Source of the DNA: Lactarius indigo
Lineage: Eukaryota; Basidiomycota; Agaricomycetes; Russulales; Russulaceae
Direction: 5' to 3'
DNA: 64,000 nucleotides
Assembly (NCBI GenBank): GCA_025766275.1
Contig: JAFKAC010000013.1
Span: 186,001 to 250,000, forward strand
Positions 43,297 through 55,022 of the stretch are shown here, piece by piece (the first letter of the stretch is position 1; each line of letters begins with the position of its first letter). The notes beneath the pieces were generated by a model. That model was not told the DNA's origin. It was given only the letters and a program-made list of their open reading frames with translations, and searched no databases. The position numbers and the translations under genes are program-made.

Positions 43297-43890
43297 TGAA
43301 GAACAGACACATAGGAACTATACTCACAGTGAACTGAAGACTGTGGTGAGATATAGAGGGTGACTGAGAAGCAGCACAGGAGGTGTCAAGCAAGTGAAGC
43401 AAAATGGTAGTCTGGCACACAGCAGAGTGAGAACTGATAATAGTATTACAGGAGAGGGACTTTACCTGGCACACAGCAGAGTGAGAACTGATGTGGTCCA
43501 GGGCGTACAGAGTACTCTACTTATACTATACAGAGGTGTGACACTAGTACAAGGGTAGTAACATAGAGTCACAGAATACAAGGAGCGTTGTTCTACATAA
43601 AGGAATGTACCAAAGGAGAACAAGGCGACCAGAACAAAGAAAGTCCAGACTAAGATGATATCATAGTGACATCACAATAAAGATAACGCTAGAAAGAGAA
43701 CAAGGAAGGAGTACAATGAAGAGTCCGGAGTAGTCCATATGATGTCATTGTACAGTGATGTCATAGAAGTCCTAGATTGTACAGATCAAATCAAATCTAA
43801 TCTAAAGCGGTCCTAATTAATCTACAGCAGTCCATATCTGTAAGTCTGGTCCGTTAGAGCCGCTAAGTGCGCAAGGGTCACTTATCAACA
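43297..43890 (-). repeat. Element G 5' LTR (594 bp)
   Basis: It matches the left LTR (30475-31068) except for one C/T difference near 43,845 that I could see. It is followed by the GAAGA target duplication at 43891-43895. Confidence 0.95.
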
Positions 43891-46800
43891 GAAGATCAAC
43901 AGCCTCGCCTTCGTCCTGAATCCAGCTTTCTAACAGTAGGTGCAATGGGGTCTTGCAGTTGTTGTTCTCCGCATTGACATCTGCATCACAGTCAAGAAGA
44001 ATCCGCGCGACCTCGAACCAATCCCGCCCCATTGCCAGATGTAATGGCGTCTGTTTGCTCTTGTATCGTCTCTTCACCACCCCACCGTGCTCCAGAAAAA
44101 GCTGTAGAAGATCAACAGCCTCGCCTTCGTCCTGAATCCGGCTTTCTAACAGTAGGTGCAATGGGGTCTCGCCGTCGTCGTTCTCCGTACTGGCATCTGC
44201 GCCATGCTCAAGAAGGATCCGTACGACCTTGAACCAATCTCGCCCCATTGCCAGATGTAACAGCGTCTGCTTGCTCTTGTCTTGTCTGTTCGCCTTCGCA
44301 CCATGCCCTAATAATAACCGTACGTGACTGAGAACATCATCTTCGTTGTATACCCGGCGTTTCAACAGTATGTGCAACGGGGTATTGCCTTCGTAGTTCT
44401 GAGAATTGACATCTGCCTTGTGCTCGACGAGTATCTGAGCTACCTCGAGTTCGCCAAGACTTTCTGCCAGATGTAGGGAAGTCGTGAGGGTATCGTCTCG
44501 GGCATTCACATCCGCGTCGTATTTGAGTAGAAACCTCACTTTGCGGACAAGACTATGTCGAGTCTGTGAGAACGCCCTGAGTAGCATGGTCTCTCCTGTC
44601 TTGTCTCGAACGTTGACGTTCGCACCGTGCGCAAGGAGAAGCTCGGCAACCTGGACGTGGCCTTCGCCTAGTGCTGCAAGCAATGAAAACCTGTATTGGC
44701 CACAAATCCCATTGACGTAGTGCGGGTATTTGATGGCAAGGTGCTTGACCAGGTCGTAGAACCCACAAAGCACAGCGTAGTACAAGGGATTTGGGCTCTC
44801 CCTGGGATATCCCACAAAGAACTTGTTATCTATATCATACATCCCAATCCATGTCGAAAAATGAGGTTTGTCGAAGTCAAAGAGTGCTTCCATCCCGCCC
44901 TTCACGCGTGACGCAACATCCTCGAATTGTGCGTGCCCAACCCAGTGTCGTGCTGCGTATTTGGCCAAGGGGAAACCTTTTTCTATCTCTTTGTCGGCAT
45001 GGTCGTCCAAATGGAGAAGAGATCCGAGACAGGCCTGCGCGAGGACGGTGTGTGCGGGTCCACGATGAATGTGATAGTGAGAGAAGTCTCCGAGCTCGGA
45101 TGTGAGGCGCTCTGATATCAAAAACTCCTGAACGGAGGAATGTGAAAACTGGACAATCCATTCGCCGTACAAGTGGCCCTTGATGACGGTGACCAGACTT
45201 GAGCATATTGACAGAACAGCCTCTAACTGGTCATCCAACCGCCAAGAAGCACGGTATTTCGGAATCCCTCCCTGGACCACATCAAAGTCGAACGCGAGCA
45301 ATTCTGCAAGCTCTTCAACACGAAGCGGACGGACGGCTACCACAAGGCACTGTAGCATACGGTGTGCATGTGCTTGGTTCGCTTGGGGAATTTGACTGAG
45401 CACGCGTAAATAGGTCTCGGCCAACGATTTGGGTAACTGGTTGAGGGTCTGTCGAATACTTGCTGGGATACAGTGCCGTAGCACCTCCAGTTGACAATAT
45501 ACCCATTGAAACCTGTATGGCGAAAGATAAGGGCACTAACCTATCAGCGAGAACAGATGGATGGCCTTACATTCCGTCCGCTCTTCCCGACAGCTCCCTG
45601 ACGATCAGCTCCTTCTCGTCATCCCGCCATCTCCACATCTTCTTGTCTGAGTTAACGACATTTGTCACGTAGTCGGAAATATCCTTCATTTGTCCACTTT
45701 CATCATGAAGCGAAACGGCATCACTAGCCAGTGGCATAAGTGCCTTCTTGATGTCGTTCTCCAGGCGACTGGTAACACAAATGTGCAAGTTTGGCAGTCT
45801 GAGGAATACAAGGCCCTCCAGAAGGTTAAGCACAACTTCTCGTGGGGTTGGCATGCCAGAATCTGGACACTCGTCAAGTGCGTCAATGATGATATAGATT
45901 GGCTGCTCGGCGGCGGCCAGCAGCATTTCCCGAAGACAATTCGTCAAGGTGTCTTTGTTGGGTTGTCGCGTACCCTTCCCATGTGCAGAATAAATACGAA
46001 AGATCATCTCGCAGCAAGACCATGAGTAGGCAGAGAGTTGAACGAGAAGTGACGTGATAAAGTTACGGAAGTCTTGTTTTTTGTCCTTGTCTCGAAAGTC
46101 AAAGTAGAAAAATGCCAAGGCGGCTTGTCCGGCATCGCGCAACGAAATAGCGTATTTTATGATCGCAGAACTTTAGTCATTATGAGCTTTTGTTATCGGC
46201 GACGAAAGTTGAGAAATGACAAACCAAAGGATGCTCTTCCCGGAACCCGCTGTGCAGATCGGAGATCATCAGGGTTTGAACAGCCAATGATAAAAGGAAC
46301 TTACGTTTTCCATGGATCCATAACAGAGAAGCGATCGATATCCAGTCCTTGAATTTCTTGCCTTGAAAAAACCACGCGGCCGTTCCCTCTTGGTGGGTCT
46401 CGCACGCGATATTGTAATTTGTGGACGGGTCCGGTGGAGAAAGCCATTTGTGGATGTCCTTTTCTATCTGTGTCCCTGGGCAGAAGATTCAGTCTCCATA
46501 ACAGACACGGCACGAGTAGGGATGACAGACACTTTACTTCCTCTACATCGGACTTCACTTCCTCCATATCGCGCTTCACGTCTAGTACATCGAGCTTTAC
46601 TTCCTCCATATTCTGCTGTATAACCGCGTTGGCTCTGTCGGCATCTAGGTGGACGACCGTTTAGTGTGCAATGGGTGATCAGTCGATAAGGCCGCGTACC
46701 ATTTTTGGCCTCAGTAGCGATCTTCAGAATCTGAGCCGTAACCATTTGAAATTCTTCCTGTATCAGGCTATCGAGCCTCTTTAACGCATCCTCAATATCT

Positions 46801-47528
46801 GTCCTCCCCAATAGCTTCCTAGCAAATATTTCTGGGAAACATGAGCTCGGCGAAGTGCGAAACATATTGTGGCTGAGACAACTCACTTGCTCGTCGTCTT
46901 TTCACCTCCTTGGTCGCAATGGAGAGGATAGAGAGTAGCTCGATCACGATCTTCACGAGTACCTCTGCCATTTCCGTGGACATCGAATTTTGAGTATAGA
47001 CCCCGAGCCGCTTGAAAAAGCTCTCGATGCGCTCAAAGAGGGCGATGACGGCACCGTGGCTCGCTCTGGCACCCTTCGCGGCCTGTAAAATTCCAGCGTT
47101 AGCGGAGATAGGTGCTCGAAAAGGAATAGCGAGAATAGGGACAATGAGAAGGACACCAATGCCGGTAAAGATCACTTTCGCGGGAGGGAACGCCTTTGAA
47201 AGTAAACGTTAGAATTGACTCCATGAATTAGATTCTTGATAAGTACCAGACTAACGCCGTCGCCAAGAGCCCCCGAAAAGGTGTAGAGTACATGAACCAA
47301 TGGATCGATCCACTTCATCAACTTCTGATCGCCAGATGGCTCGAAGGCCTTGGCTTGATCGCGAAGTATGTTCAAGACACCATCGACGGATTCGCAGGAT
47401 TTCAGTTCATCGGCGAGCCAATGGGCAAGAAGGTTTTTCCCGGTCTTCTTCTTGTACTCGTTTAAGGCGACATCGAGCATCGATTTGAAGATTGAGGATG
47501 GGGCAGCTGTTTGGGAAGGAGAAGACAT
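43891..47528 (-). pseudogene. Goodbye-NACHT-ankyrin STAND/NLR gene, N-terminal and NACHT part, split by element G
   Basis: Nine exons join in frame: 47528-47247, 47193-47143, 47082-46887, 46831-46700, 46644-46538, 46467-46305, 46249-46225, 46170-45571, 45512-43891; introns are 53-70 nt. Residues 1-230 fit the fungal STAND N-terminal Goodbye domain (FKSMLDVALNEYKKKTGKNL, DALKRLDSLIQEE). A short coiled region follows (EEVKLDVLDVKRDMEEVK), then DIHKWLSPPDPS, Walker A HGKPGSGKSIL (about 310) and Walker B IYIIIDALDEC (about 414). The NACHT C-terminal region and ankyrin repeats complete it. The reading frame is intact for about 1,059 codons up to GAAGA. Such proteins are candidate nonself or stress sensors. 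The insertion truncates the repeat domain. Confidence 0.85.
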
Positions 47529-50277
47529 GGTGATGTAGGATTGATGTGGCGGATAGCAGACTGGCTATGGGTTGAGTACTTTGCAAGGGTACTTTGAGTG
47601 CGCGGCAAGTCGGAGGAAACACGAGGTCACCTTGTGCCTTTTTCTTAGATGGGAAGATTCACACCACCCCAGGTGCGCCTCAAAAAGAGTAAAAAGGATG
47701 CATTGTTACAATTGCTTCCGATTCCACAATGTGACAGTGAACGTGCTCGAAAGCACGTGCGTGAGTAAACGTGGGCGGAGCGTGGAGGAGAGGGTTTTAA
47801 AGAAAAAGCAGCCCAAGAGTTTCTCGCGCAAGTCAAAAATGATGGCAGCGAGGAAAGAAACCTAAAGTTAGAATGAGGTTAGTAGCGTGGGTTCGAGTAA
47901 GAGACGAGAGTCGATCTTGAGGAAGACGAGGGGAACAACTTGCGTGATTGAGAAAACAAATTGAAGTGCCTTCGACTTTAAGGCCTGACCCGAAAAGTAG
48001 CTGAATCACACAGAGTACGAGAGAAAGAGGATGGGGGGGAGATCGACTGGTACATTCCGAACGCGAACCTGAGGCCTTTATACATGCGGTCAGTACCTAA
48101 AGCCAGACAAAGTGAAATCGCAACTAAGTTGAAAAGTGTGAGGAAGGAAGTGTAAAGTGGGGAAAAGTAAACTGAAAGTCTGTGGTGTAGACAGAGTCGA
48201 CAAGTGAAACACACAGTCACAACAAGGCAATAAAAACACAAGTCAAGGGTAAAGTAGGGGAGTCGGTGAGGACAGGGACATGGCCAAACAACAGCGCTGG
48301 AGATCTTGACGATGCACACTGCGAGTACAAACAAAATGTTAGAAAAAGGTAAGTAAAATTGAGAAATAGGGGCGCACCTGTGCCTGAGACAGAGAGCACA
48401 AAAATACATCCTTCCGACAAGAGAATGAGGCTTGAAGGGCAACAATGCAAGGTCAATTGGCCAAGGTGATGACACGAGAAACAAGATGGAATCAAGATGG
48501 GGAATAAAATAGTGGCGAGTGATGAAGGCATGGTGGTGTTGAGGCTGTCAGAGTCGCAGTTGGAGGTCTTCAGGGCAACACTAGCCCAGCACAGGTGAGG
48601 TGCAGCATCCGACAACGGCAGGGAATATGGCAAGGCAAGAAACAACAAATTCAAGGAAGAGACGGAGGAGAAAGAAAGAAAGGCAAGGTGAGGCAAAGTG
48701 AGCAAGACTGAAAGATCGAGTTGATAAAGTCGTGACAAGTGACACAAGTGCGGAGTGGCTGGGATATGCGGAAACAGCCGGTTTCGGGCCCAAGGGCCGA
48801 GCTGCACTTACAACGGACCAAGCCATTGGAAAAGGTGGGTGAATGAACGGGGGCTCCTTGAACCGCAACCACCACCATGGGCGGTTTTTCCCACGGTAAA
48901 AACCGGGGCAAGGATGGGTGTCTAGTACACCCTCGGTCACCGACGGCCCCCTAAAATGTCTTAATCATAATGAACCCACCCATCATAGGGACCTTTTCAC
49001 CAACACGACGCACCAATGTCGTGTAATGCCTGTCCCGTATGTCTACCAGTCATCAACCTGCGGGAAATCATAATACCCACTGCCAAACCCAATAAAACCC
49101 CCCTGGATGTCGAAACGTAGTCACATACTCAGTAAAGACTTCAATACAGCATAAAGAGAACCCAACCAACAGTATTTCTCTGAACACGATGATACGCGGC
49201 TTGACCCTGTCGCCTGCCCAGAACCCAGTTTTCAACTACCACCAAATACAAGCACAACTTAGCCAAATAGTCGCCAAATAAAACTACGCATGTACAAACA
49301 AATACGACGAAAATAAACCAAACACGCTACACACGACTCCTTGAATCCTTGAGGAGTGCACATTCACGGCAGGCAGGAGCGGGTAAGCGGAGTCTGCTTA
49401 TAGTCAACTAAGGGATTAATTTATGTCCAATATATTGACTACTAAGTTGACTTTATTGTTGTCGCGAATTATATTAAGACAATTGAAAGATTTGTAGACG
49501 CCTCTTTATGTGTCAGATATTTATAAATAAAAATACTTGAACAATTAGATATTAGTCCCATGCTGAAGAGAGCTCTAATTATTTCTGAATGTATATAAAC
49601 TTAATTGTTATATCAGCTGATTGCGAATCATCTGTCGCATTATATAGACATACCACACTCAATTAATTTGGTCTTAACGAGCATTAATTAGCTTAACGCA
49701 GCAGAGTTTGTAAAGACATCCATTTATATTAAATAAAACCAGATGTAAATAGAGTCTACAAATCCGGCCAAAAATTTAGAATAAGAATAGTCAACTTATA
49801 GGCTGGCGATAATCGGCCGATGGAGATCAATTGGCCCGATACAGGAGATAAGGATATACATCCCCAGTTATACTATGGGATATTGCCAAGTCCTATGCTC
49901 CTCCGCCTGCTTTACACTGACTGTGCTAGTGCGTGCCCGTTTATCTAAGCCCACTCCCCAGAGGGAATAGCTTCCAAACGTTGCGGTGGGCGGGGCGCGT
50001 GCGTGTTACCCAGGCGTAAGTTGCGCCTCATCGTCGCGGGTCTTGTGCGTGTGCATGCGTCTCCGTCGTGCTTACGGAGACTTAACTTATATCTATTGGT
50101 TGTTATTATAACAGTTCGCGGTTGGAGAATTAATATTGATGTATTATAAAATGATGGTTATAGACGAGAAAACAGGATCATCGAATGTGCAGGAGGCGTG
50201 AGCGCAATACTCTCTCCAGTGCCCCAGGGTGGTGGCTTAAGGCTTAGAAACTTCAGGAAGAGAACAGCCAAATCCCT
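47529..50277. other. Gene-poor spacer between the NLR gene and element E
   Basis: It begins with the NLR promoter side. The stretch 47,980-48,810 is purine-rich on the plus strand, giving leucine/serine-rich minus-strand frames that I judge non-coding. At 48,776-48,800 lies a GC-rich inverted-repeat block (TTTCGGGCCCAAGGGCCGAG). From 49,380 to 50,180 the sequence is AT-rich with no gene. Confidence 0.55.
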
Positions 50278-50341
50278 TCAGAGTTGTCGCGGGGATGATC
50301 CATTTCCCCTGTGTCGTGACGAGCCGGAAGTGGCAGGTAAT
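50278..50341 (-). pseudogene. 3' end of the coiled-coil gene displaced by element E
   Basis: Continues the last exon that starts at 58377: the frame reads PATSGSSRHRGNGSSPRQL and a TGA at 50278-50280. The TSD copy is 50337-50341. Confidence 0.55.
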
Positions 50342-51119
50342 TGTAGCGGTATGACTTATCGCGACAACTAGACCAAGGAAGGTGTGAGTGAACTGAACAG
50401 GGAACACACTCAAGCCTAGCACGGAGACAAGTCACGCGCCGAACGTACAGTCACAGTGGAGTGTAGACACACTTGGGGACTTTATACAAGTCCAAAGGTC
50501 AGGTGATCACACTGTGGTACGCTGAGTGGAGAACCAAGAGGACAAGTTAACATTGGAGAGGTAAGGGAAGTACAAGGAAAATACGCACCTGAGTGGAGAA
50601 CCAAGAGGACAAGTTGGTTCCACTCAGGACGCTACATGAGGGTTTATATATACTGCTGCGGCTGAGTTCGAATTACTACGGAACCTTGTTACTAAAGGTA
50701 TGTGTAATAGTAATGAGTCAGACGCTGACGCGTCGTGTCTAATAATAGCGTTATCTTATTGTGCTGACTGATGCACAGTCATTAACGCTGACAGAACAGT
50801 GACGTGTCCTTATCTATGAGTCACAACCCTATGACAACGTAGTCTAGAACTGTCTAGAATGTTCCCTGCTTATCGTCCAATGAGAAACTACTGTACTTAA
50901 TGAGGAAAGTGACCTAAAGAGGTAACTCCTAACAAGGAAGTTACTGTCCCAGGGTCACGTGCTTGTGGGTGCACATGTTGGCATCACGTGACTAACCATC
51001 TTATCATATCTAATGATAAGGACTTGGATGTGTTGACGCAACGTTGGAGGCTTTGTATCTTTACCGAATAAATCCATAAAAGTATGGAAAAATAAGGCAA
51101 AAATAGAGCGTCCGTGACA
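50342..51119 (-). repeat. Element E 3' LTR (778 bp)
   Basis: Plus-strand ends TGTAGCGG...CCGTGACA. It contains a 26-base direct duplication (TGAGTGGAGAACCAAGAGGA plus six bases), copies starting at about 50,523 and 50,592. The polypurine tract AAGGAGGGGGGTGA is at 51120-51133. Confidence 0.97.
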
Positions 51120-51131
51120 TCACCCCCCTCC

Positions 51132-54100
51132 TTAAGGGTCGACGTCCGCGTTGGCCAATGTATCCACATGATGAGCTTGCCAAGGCAAGGACGCGTAAAT
51201 GAGAGCCGCTATTTTTCTAGGCGCGCCCGGGTTTGAGGAATGGAATTCCTTAACCACCTCAGGGGCATGAGCTAGATTCTTAGCCGGTTCCCATGTGTCC
51301 TCACCCTCACCATAACCTTTCCAACGGACGAGGTACTTAAGAGTACGACCAAAGAGTTTGGAGTCTCTTATGTGGTCAACTTCGTACTCTTCTTCTCCCT
51401 CGACCGTGACTGGATCGGGTGGTGGAGGTGTGAGCCCATTAACTTCATTTCCTTTGTAAGGAGAGAGGCGATCTACATGAAATACATCATGGATCCGTAA
51501 TGCAGGGGGTAAAGCAAGCTTGTAGTCGACATCACTTATGACTTTAGTGACTTCAAATGGGCCTAACTGTTTAGGTCCCAGTTTGGACGACTGTTGGTGT
51601 ATCTTTATTTGCTTAGCTTGCAACCAGACTTTATCCCCGACGTTGAAGGAGTATGGCTTAGTCCTTTGTTCAACGTCTGTCTGCATTCGCCTTTTACTTA
51701 GGCGTAGAGCCGCTTCTGCATCCTTACGAGCGGAAACTAAGTGTTGAAGGCGCTTGTCGAGCAGTGGAATACCCGTTGGTCTACCAGCAGGAACAGTGAA
51801 GTCAGGCGTAAAGCCATATAGTAGCTCAAAGGGCGTATGACCCGTGGCTGAGTTGAGTCTACTATTGACTACAAATTCCGCGGTAGGAAGCAGGTCGGCC
51901 CAATCATCCTGCCTCTTACTAATGAACATGCGCAAATATATCTCAACTTCTTGATTTTTGCGCTCAACCTGTCCATTAGCTTGAGGGTGATAGGCAGTGG
52001 TTAGACCTGCGTCTATTCCAAGTCGCTTATAGAGGGCACGCATACTTCGCGCTGCAAATTGGGGTCCTCGGTCACTTATGATTTTGCGAGGGATCCCGTG
52101 CAGGGGGAAGATTTGTTCAAAGTAGATGGATGCCACCCCATCAGCTGTAATTTGAGAGGTCACGGGGAACAGATGAATCTGTTTGGTATAATGATCTACG
52201 ATGTTTAAGATCATATCCTTCCCACGTGACATAGGCAGTGGACCGATTAGATCGATCCCAACTATCTGCCAAGGTCCCTCCGGTACTTCTTGTGGCTGAA
52301 TGGTTGCTTTGGGGTGTAGGTCTTTGCGATATCGTTGGCATCGATCGCATCCTTCTACGTATGAGGCAATAAAGCCTGACATGCGTGGCCACCAGTAATA
52401 GCGACTAACTAGCTCTATGGTTCCATTCTTTCCAGGGTGTCCGGTAGTGATCGAGTCGTGGCAAGACTTTACCACATCCCTGCGAAGGGCGCGATCATTT
52501 GGGACATATAATTTACCCCGGTGATAGATAAAACCATCTTCTTCTTCCCACATTAAGACGCCATCTGTGAGAGCTTTAGGAGCGGTCTTAGAGATACTTT
52601 TAAGACCCTCTATTACTTCAGCTTCTCTAATAGATGCGAGCTTGATGCGACTCCCTAAGGAGTCTATTTCAGGGACGAAGTGCGCTCTAGCGGCAGCTAG
52701 GAAATGCTCAGGTTTTAATACCTGAACTTGGCGATTATCTTCAGAATCTCGGACTTGGTCTCGTGAGAAACGACTTAATGCATCGGCTTGCATAGATTCT
52801 CCTTTCTTATAAGTGATTTTGAAGGCGAACCGACTTAAGAATAAGGCCCATCGAGCTTGGCGCCTATTTAAGTCTTTCATGGTTGCCCACCATTCCATAT
52901 TCTTATGGTCGGTGATCACTTCAAAAGAGATGCCTTCGAGGAAATGTCTCCAATCCTCTAAGGCGCGGATTAAGCCGAGCATTTCTCTGTCGTAAATCTC
53001 ATAATTGCGTTCTTCTTTGCTCATAGACTGTGAGCGGTACGCAATGGGGTGCCAGAGACCGTCCGGGTATTTCTGAGTTAAAATACCGCCAGTAGCAAAT
53101 CCAGAAGCATCAACCTCGACTCTAGTTGGAAGGTTCGGATCGTAAACCTTAAGAATAGGTTCTTGTACGAAACGTTCCTTCAAGAGGTTAAAGGCTTTCT
53201 GCTGTTCAGTCTGCCATATCCAGGGAGTGTCTTTCTTAGTGAGGTCATGAAGGGGTCGGGCAATAGCCGCGAAGTCCTTGATGAACCTTCTATAGAAATT
53301 GGCAAACCCGATGAATGCTCTTACTTCTTTGAGCGTAGTCGGGGTTGGCCACTCCTTTACTGCAGAGACCTTGCCAGGGTCCATCTGCACTTCTCCGGGT
53401 CGGATAATCATCCCAAGATACTCCATTTCCTGCTTCTCAAAATCGCACTTTTCTGGCTTGAGATAGAGGTCGTATTGCTCTAACCGCGTCAGCACCTCGC
53501 GTACTATCTTGCGATGGTGCTTAAGGTTATTACTATAGATGAGAATATCATCCATATATACGGCGACCTCTCCTTGTGCGATAAGATCAGCAAAGACGGC
53601 GTTCATCAAGGCTTGGAAGGTGGCAGGGCTATTAGTCATGCCAAAGTACATAACTTTTGGCTCGTATAGACCCCTGTTGGTGACAATGGCACCTTTCCAT
53701 TCATCGCCTTCTTTGATGCGGATATTATGGTATCCCCATCGAACGTCGAATTTAGTGAAGTATTGAGCTCCCTTAAGCCGATTGATAATGTCGGCCGCGA
53801 GTGGAAGTGGATATCGGTTCTTAATAGTGATTTTGTTAAGACGCCGATAGTCTTGGACCAGACGGAGCTTGCCATCCTTTTTCTTGATGAAGAATACAGG
53901 GGATGCCATTGGTGACTTAGATGGCACTAAATATCCTTTCCCTATATGTTCATCTAAGAATTTATCCAGTTCCACTTGCTCGCTAGGCGACATGGGGTAC
54001 GTCTTAACCTTCCAGTGCTTGACTGCATCTGGTTCTAGGTCTATGGCGTGGTCCCATGGCTGATGCTCAGGGAGTCTCTGGGATTCTTCCTCAGAGAAGA

Positions 54101-55022
54101 CTTTTGCGAAGTCACGATAGTGTTCGGGGACCATTTCTTTGAAAGTTTTCTTAGGCTTGGAGGTTATTGCTTTCTCTGCAATCTGCTGAGAATACGTAAA
54201 ACCGGCCAAACAGAAAACTTCGTCCGAGACTGTGTCCAGCACTTTCTCCGCAAGGAGACGGCGGCGTTCCATACGGTTCGCCATAATGCGCGTCACCTCT
54301 ATCTCTATCTCCGGTGCAGCTATTTCAGCGCTGGAGTTGAGACGCATAGTGCCTTCCTGCCAATTTATGTGTGGGTTCCGGTGTCTGAGCCAAGGCAGTC
54401 CCAGTATAACTCGTTCTGGGCCTAGTGAAGTGACCATAAAGTCGAACTTTTCTGCACTAGGACCGACTTTAAGGACGAGTGTTACTTTATGGGTAATACA
54501 GCCGGCTTCGTTGAGCGTCCCATCTATGTTATAGAGGGTTATGGGGTGCTCCAATGGAACTTGTAACATCTTGTGGCGGTCAGCGTACTTCTTGTCCAGG
54601 AACAACGAAGTTGCTCCGGAGTCTACCATGGCTGCTACTTTTACAGTACGATGACGTCCTTGTAATTCTACAGAAATATGAAAATGAGATCTGCTATCTT
54701 TTGTTTCGGGTATAATACATGAAGAAAGCGCTGCATCAGACATCATCACTTGCGGCGCTGCTACAATTTGTGGAGCAATCGGAACACTAATACTATTGTT
54801 CATCTCCGAGGCAGATGTAGATGTAGAATCAGAACAGGAAGCCGAGACATCACTACTATCAACTTTACAGGCAGAAACAGAATGGTACGTAGGAATTACA
54901 GATTGGTCCGAGTCCGAAACGAGGCGAGATCGTAGGCATATCTTACAACTACACGAGGCCGAGTCAACCGTATCTGTTTTACAGGGGAAGTCCGCAGCTA
55001 TGACTACCCCTGGATCTAAAAA
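51132..55022 (-). CDS. Element E pol (PR, RT, RNase H, integrase, chromodomain)
   Basis: Open frame, -1 to gag, from the gag stop to 51132; the first ATG is at 54803 after about 70 codons. Numbering from that ATG: protease MVDSGATSLFLD at 60, RT KKKDGKLRLVQDYRRLNK and VYMDDILIYS near 412, RNase H VEVDASGFATGGIL near 562, integrase HHCC near 785 (HDSITTGHPG, CDRCQRYR), D-D-E near 850, 910 and 945 (VGIDLIGPLP, ISDRGPQF, GQVERKNQ), chromodomain near 1,136-1,185 (EEEYEVDHIR, YLVRWKGYG, DTWEPAKNL). All catalytic residues are present and no stop occurs, so the enzyme set looks functional. Confidence 0.93.
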   Translation of the reverse strand, partial: FLDPGVVIAADFPCKTDTVDSASCSCKICLRSRLVSDSDQSVIPTYHSVSACKVDSSDVSASCSDSTSTSASEMNNSISVPIAPQIVAAPQVMMSDAALSSCIIPETKDSRSHFHISVELQGRHRTVKVAAMVDSGATSLFLDKKYADRHKMLQVPLEHPITLYNIDGTLNEAGCITHKVTLVLKVGPSAEKFDFMVTSLGPERVILGLPWLRHRNPHINWQEGTMRLNSSAEIAAPEIEIEVTRIMANRMERRRLLAEKVLDTVSDEVFCLAGFTYSQQIAEKAITSKPKKTFKEMVPEHYRDFAKVFSEEESQRLPEHQPWDHAIDLEPDAVKHWKVKTYPMSPSEQVELDKFLDEHIGKGYLVPSKSPMASPVFFIKKKDGKLRLVQDYRRLNKITIKNRYPLPLAADIINRLKGAQYFTKFDVRWGYHNIRIKEGDEWKGAIVTNRGLYEPKVMYFGMTNSPATFQALMNAVFADLIAQGEVAVYMDDILIYSNNLKHHRKIVREVLTRLEQYDLYLKPEKCDFEKQEMEYLGMIIRPGEVQMDPGKVSAVKEWPTPTTLKEVRAFIGFANFYRRFIKDFAAIARPLHDLTKKDTPWIWQTEQQKAFNLLKERFVQEPILKVYDPNLPTRVEVDASGFATGGILTQKYPDGLWHPIAYRSQSMSKEERNYEIYDREMLGLIRALEDWRHFLEGISFEVITDHKNMEWWATMKDLNRRQARWALFLSRFAFKITYKKGESMQADALSRFSRDQVRDSEDNRQVQVLKPEHFLAAARAHFVPEIDSLGSRIKLASIREAEVIEGLKSISKTAPKALTDGVLMWEEEDGFIYHRGKLYVPNDRALRRDVVKSCHDSITTGHPGKNGTIELVSRYYWWPRMSGFIASYVEGCDRCQRYRKDLHPKATIQPQEVPEGPWQIVGIDLIGPLPMSRGKDMILNIVDHYTKQIHLFPVTSQITADGVASIYFEQIFPLHGIPRKIISDRGPQFAARSMRALYKRLGIDAGLTTAYHPQANGQVERKNQEVEIYLRMFISKRQDDWADLLPTAEFVVNSRLNSATGHTPFELLYGFTPDFTVPAGRPTGIPLLDKRLQHLVSARKDAEAALRLSKRRMQTDVEQRTKPYSFNVGDKVWLQAKQIKIHQQSSKLGPKQLGPFEVTKVISDVDYKLALPPALRIHDVFHVDRLSPYKGNEVNGLTPPPPDPVTVEGEEEYEVDHIRDSKLFGRTLKYLVRWKGYGEGEDTWEPAKNLAHAPEVVKEFHSSNPGAPRKIAALIYASLPWQAHHVDTLANADVDP

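Larger units (their letters stand above)
30475..43890 (-). mobile_element. Element G: Ty1/Copia retrotransposon inserted in the NLR gene, carrying element F
   Basis: Two 594 bp LTRs (30475-31068 and 43297-43890) differ at one site that I could find. Both flanks carry GAAGA (30470-30474, 43891-43895), a perfect 5 bp target duplication. Internal order on the minus strand is PBS, leader, gag, protease start, then element F, then integrase end, RT and RNase H, and polypurine tract. About 250-330 codons of pol between the protease DSGATH and integrase DRGGEYM are missing where F sits (estimate from usual copia spacing). Confidence 0.95.

Noticed and set aside
47978..48940. Long minus-strand frames with Leu/Ser-rich proteins
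   Set aside because: The strand is pyrimidine-rich, so leucine and serine codons arise by composition; three overlapping frames are all similar, and no domain or splice structure supports a gene.
49000..50200. Centromere-like or origin region
   Set aside because: It is only AT-rich with no tandem repeats or known motif, so there is no support.
50500..50620. Direct repeats in the E LTR as a CRISPR-like array
   Set aside because: Only two copies of a 26-base duplication exist, inside an LTR of a eukaryotic element.
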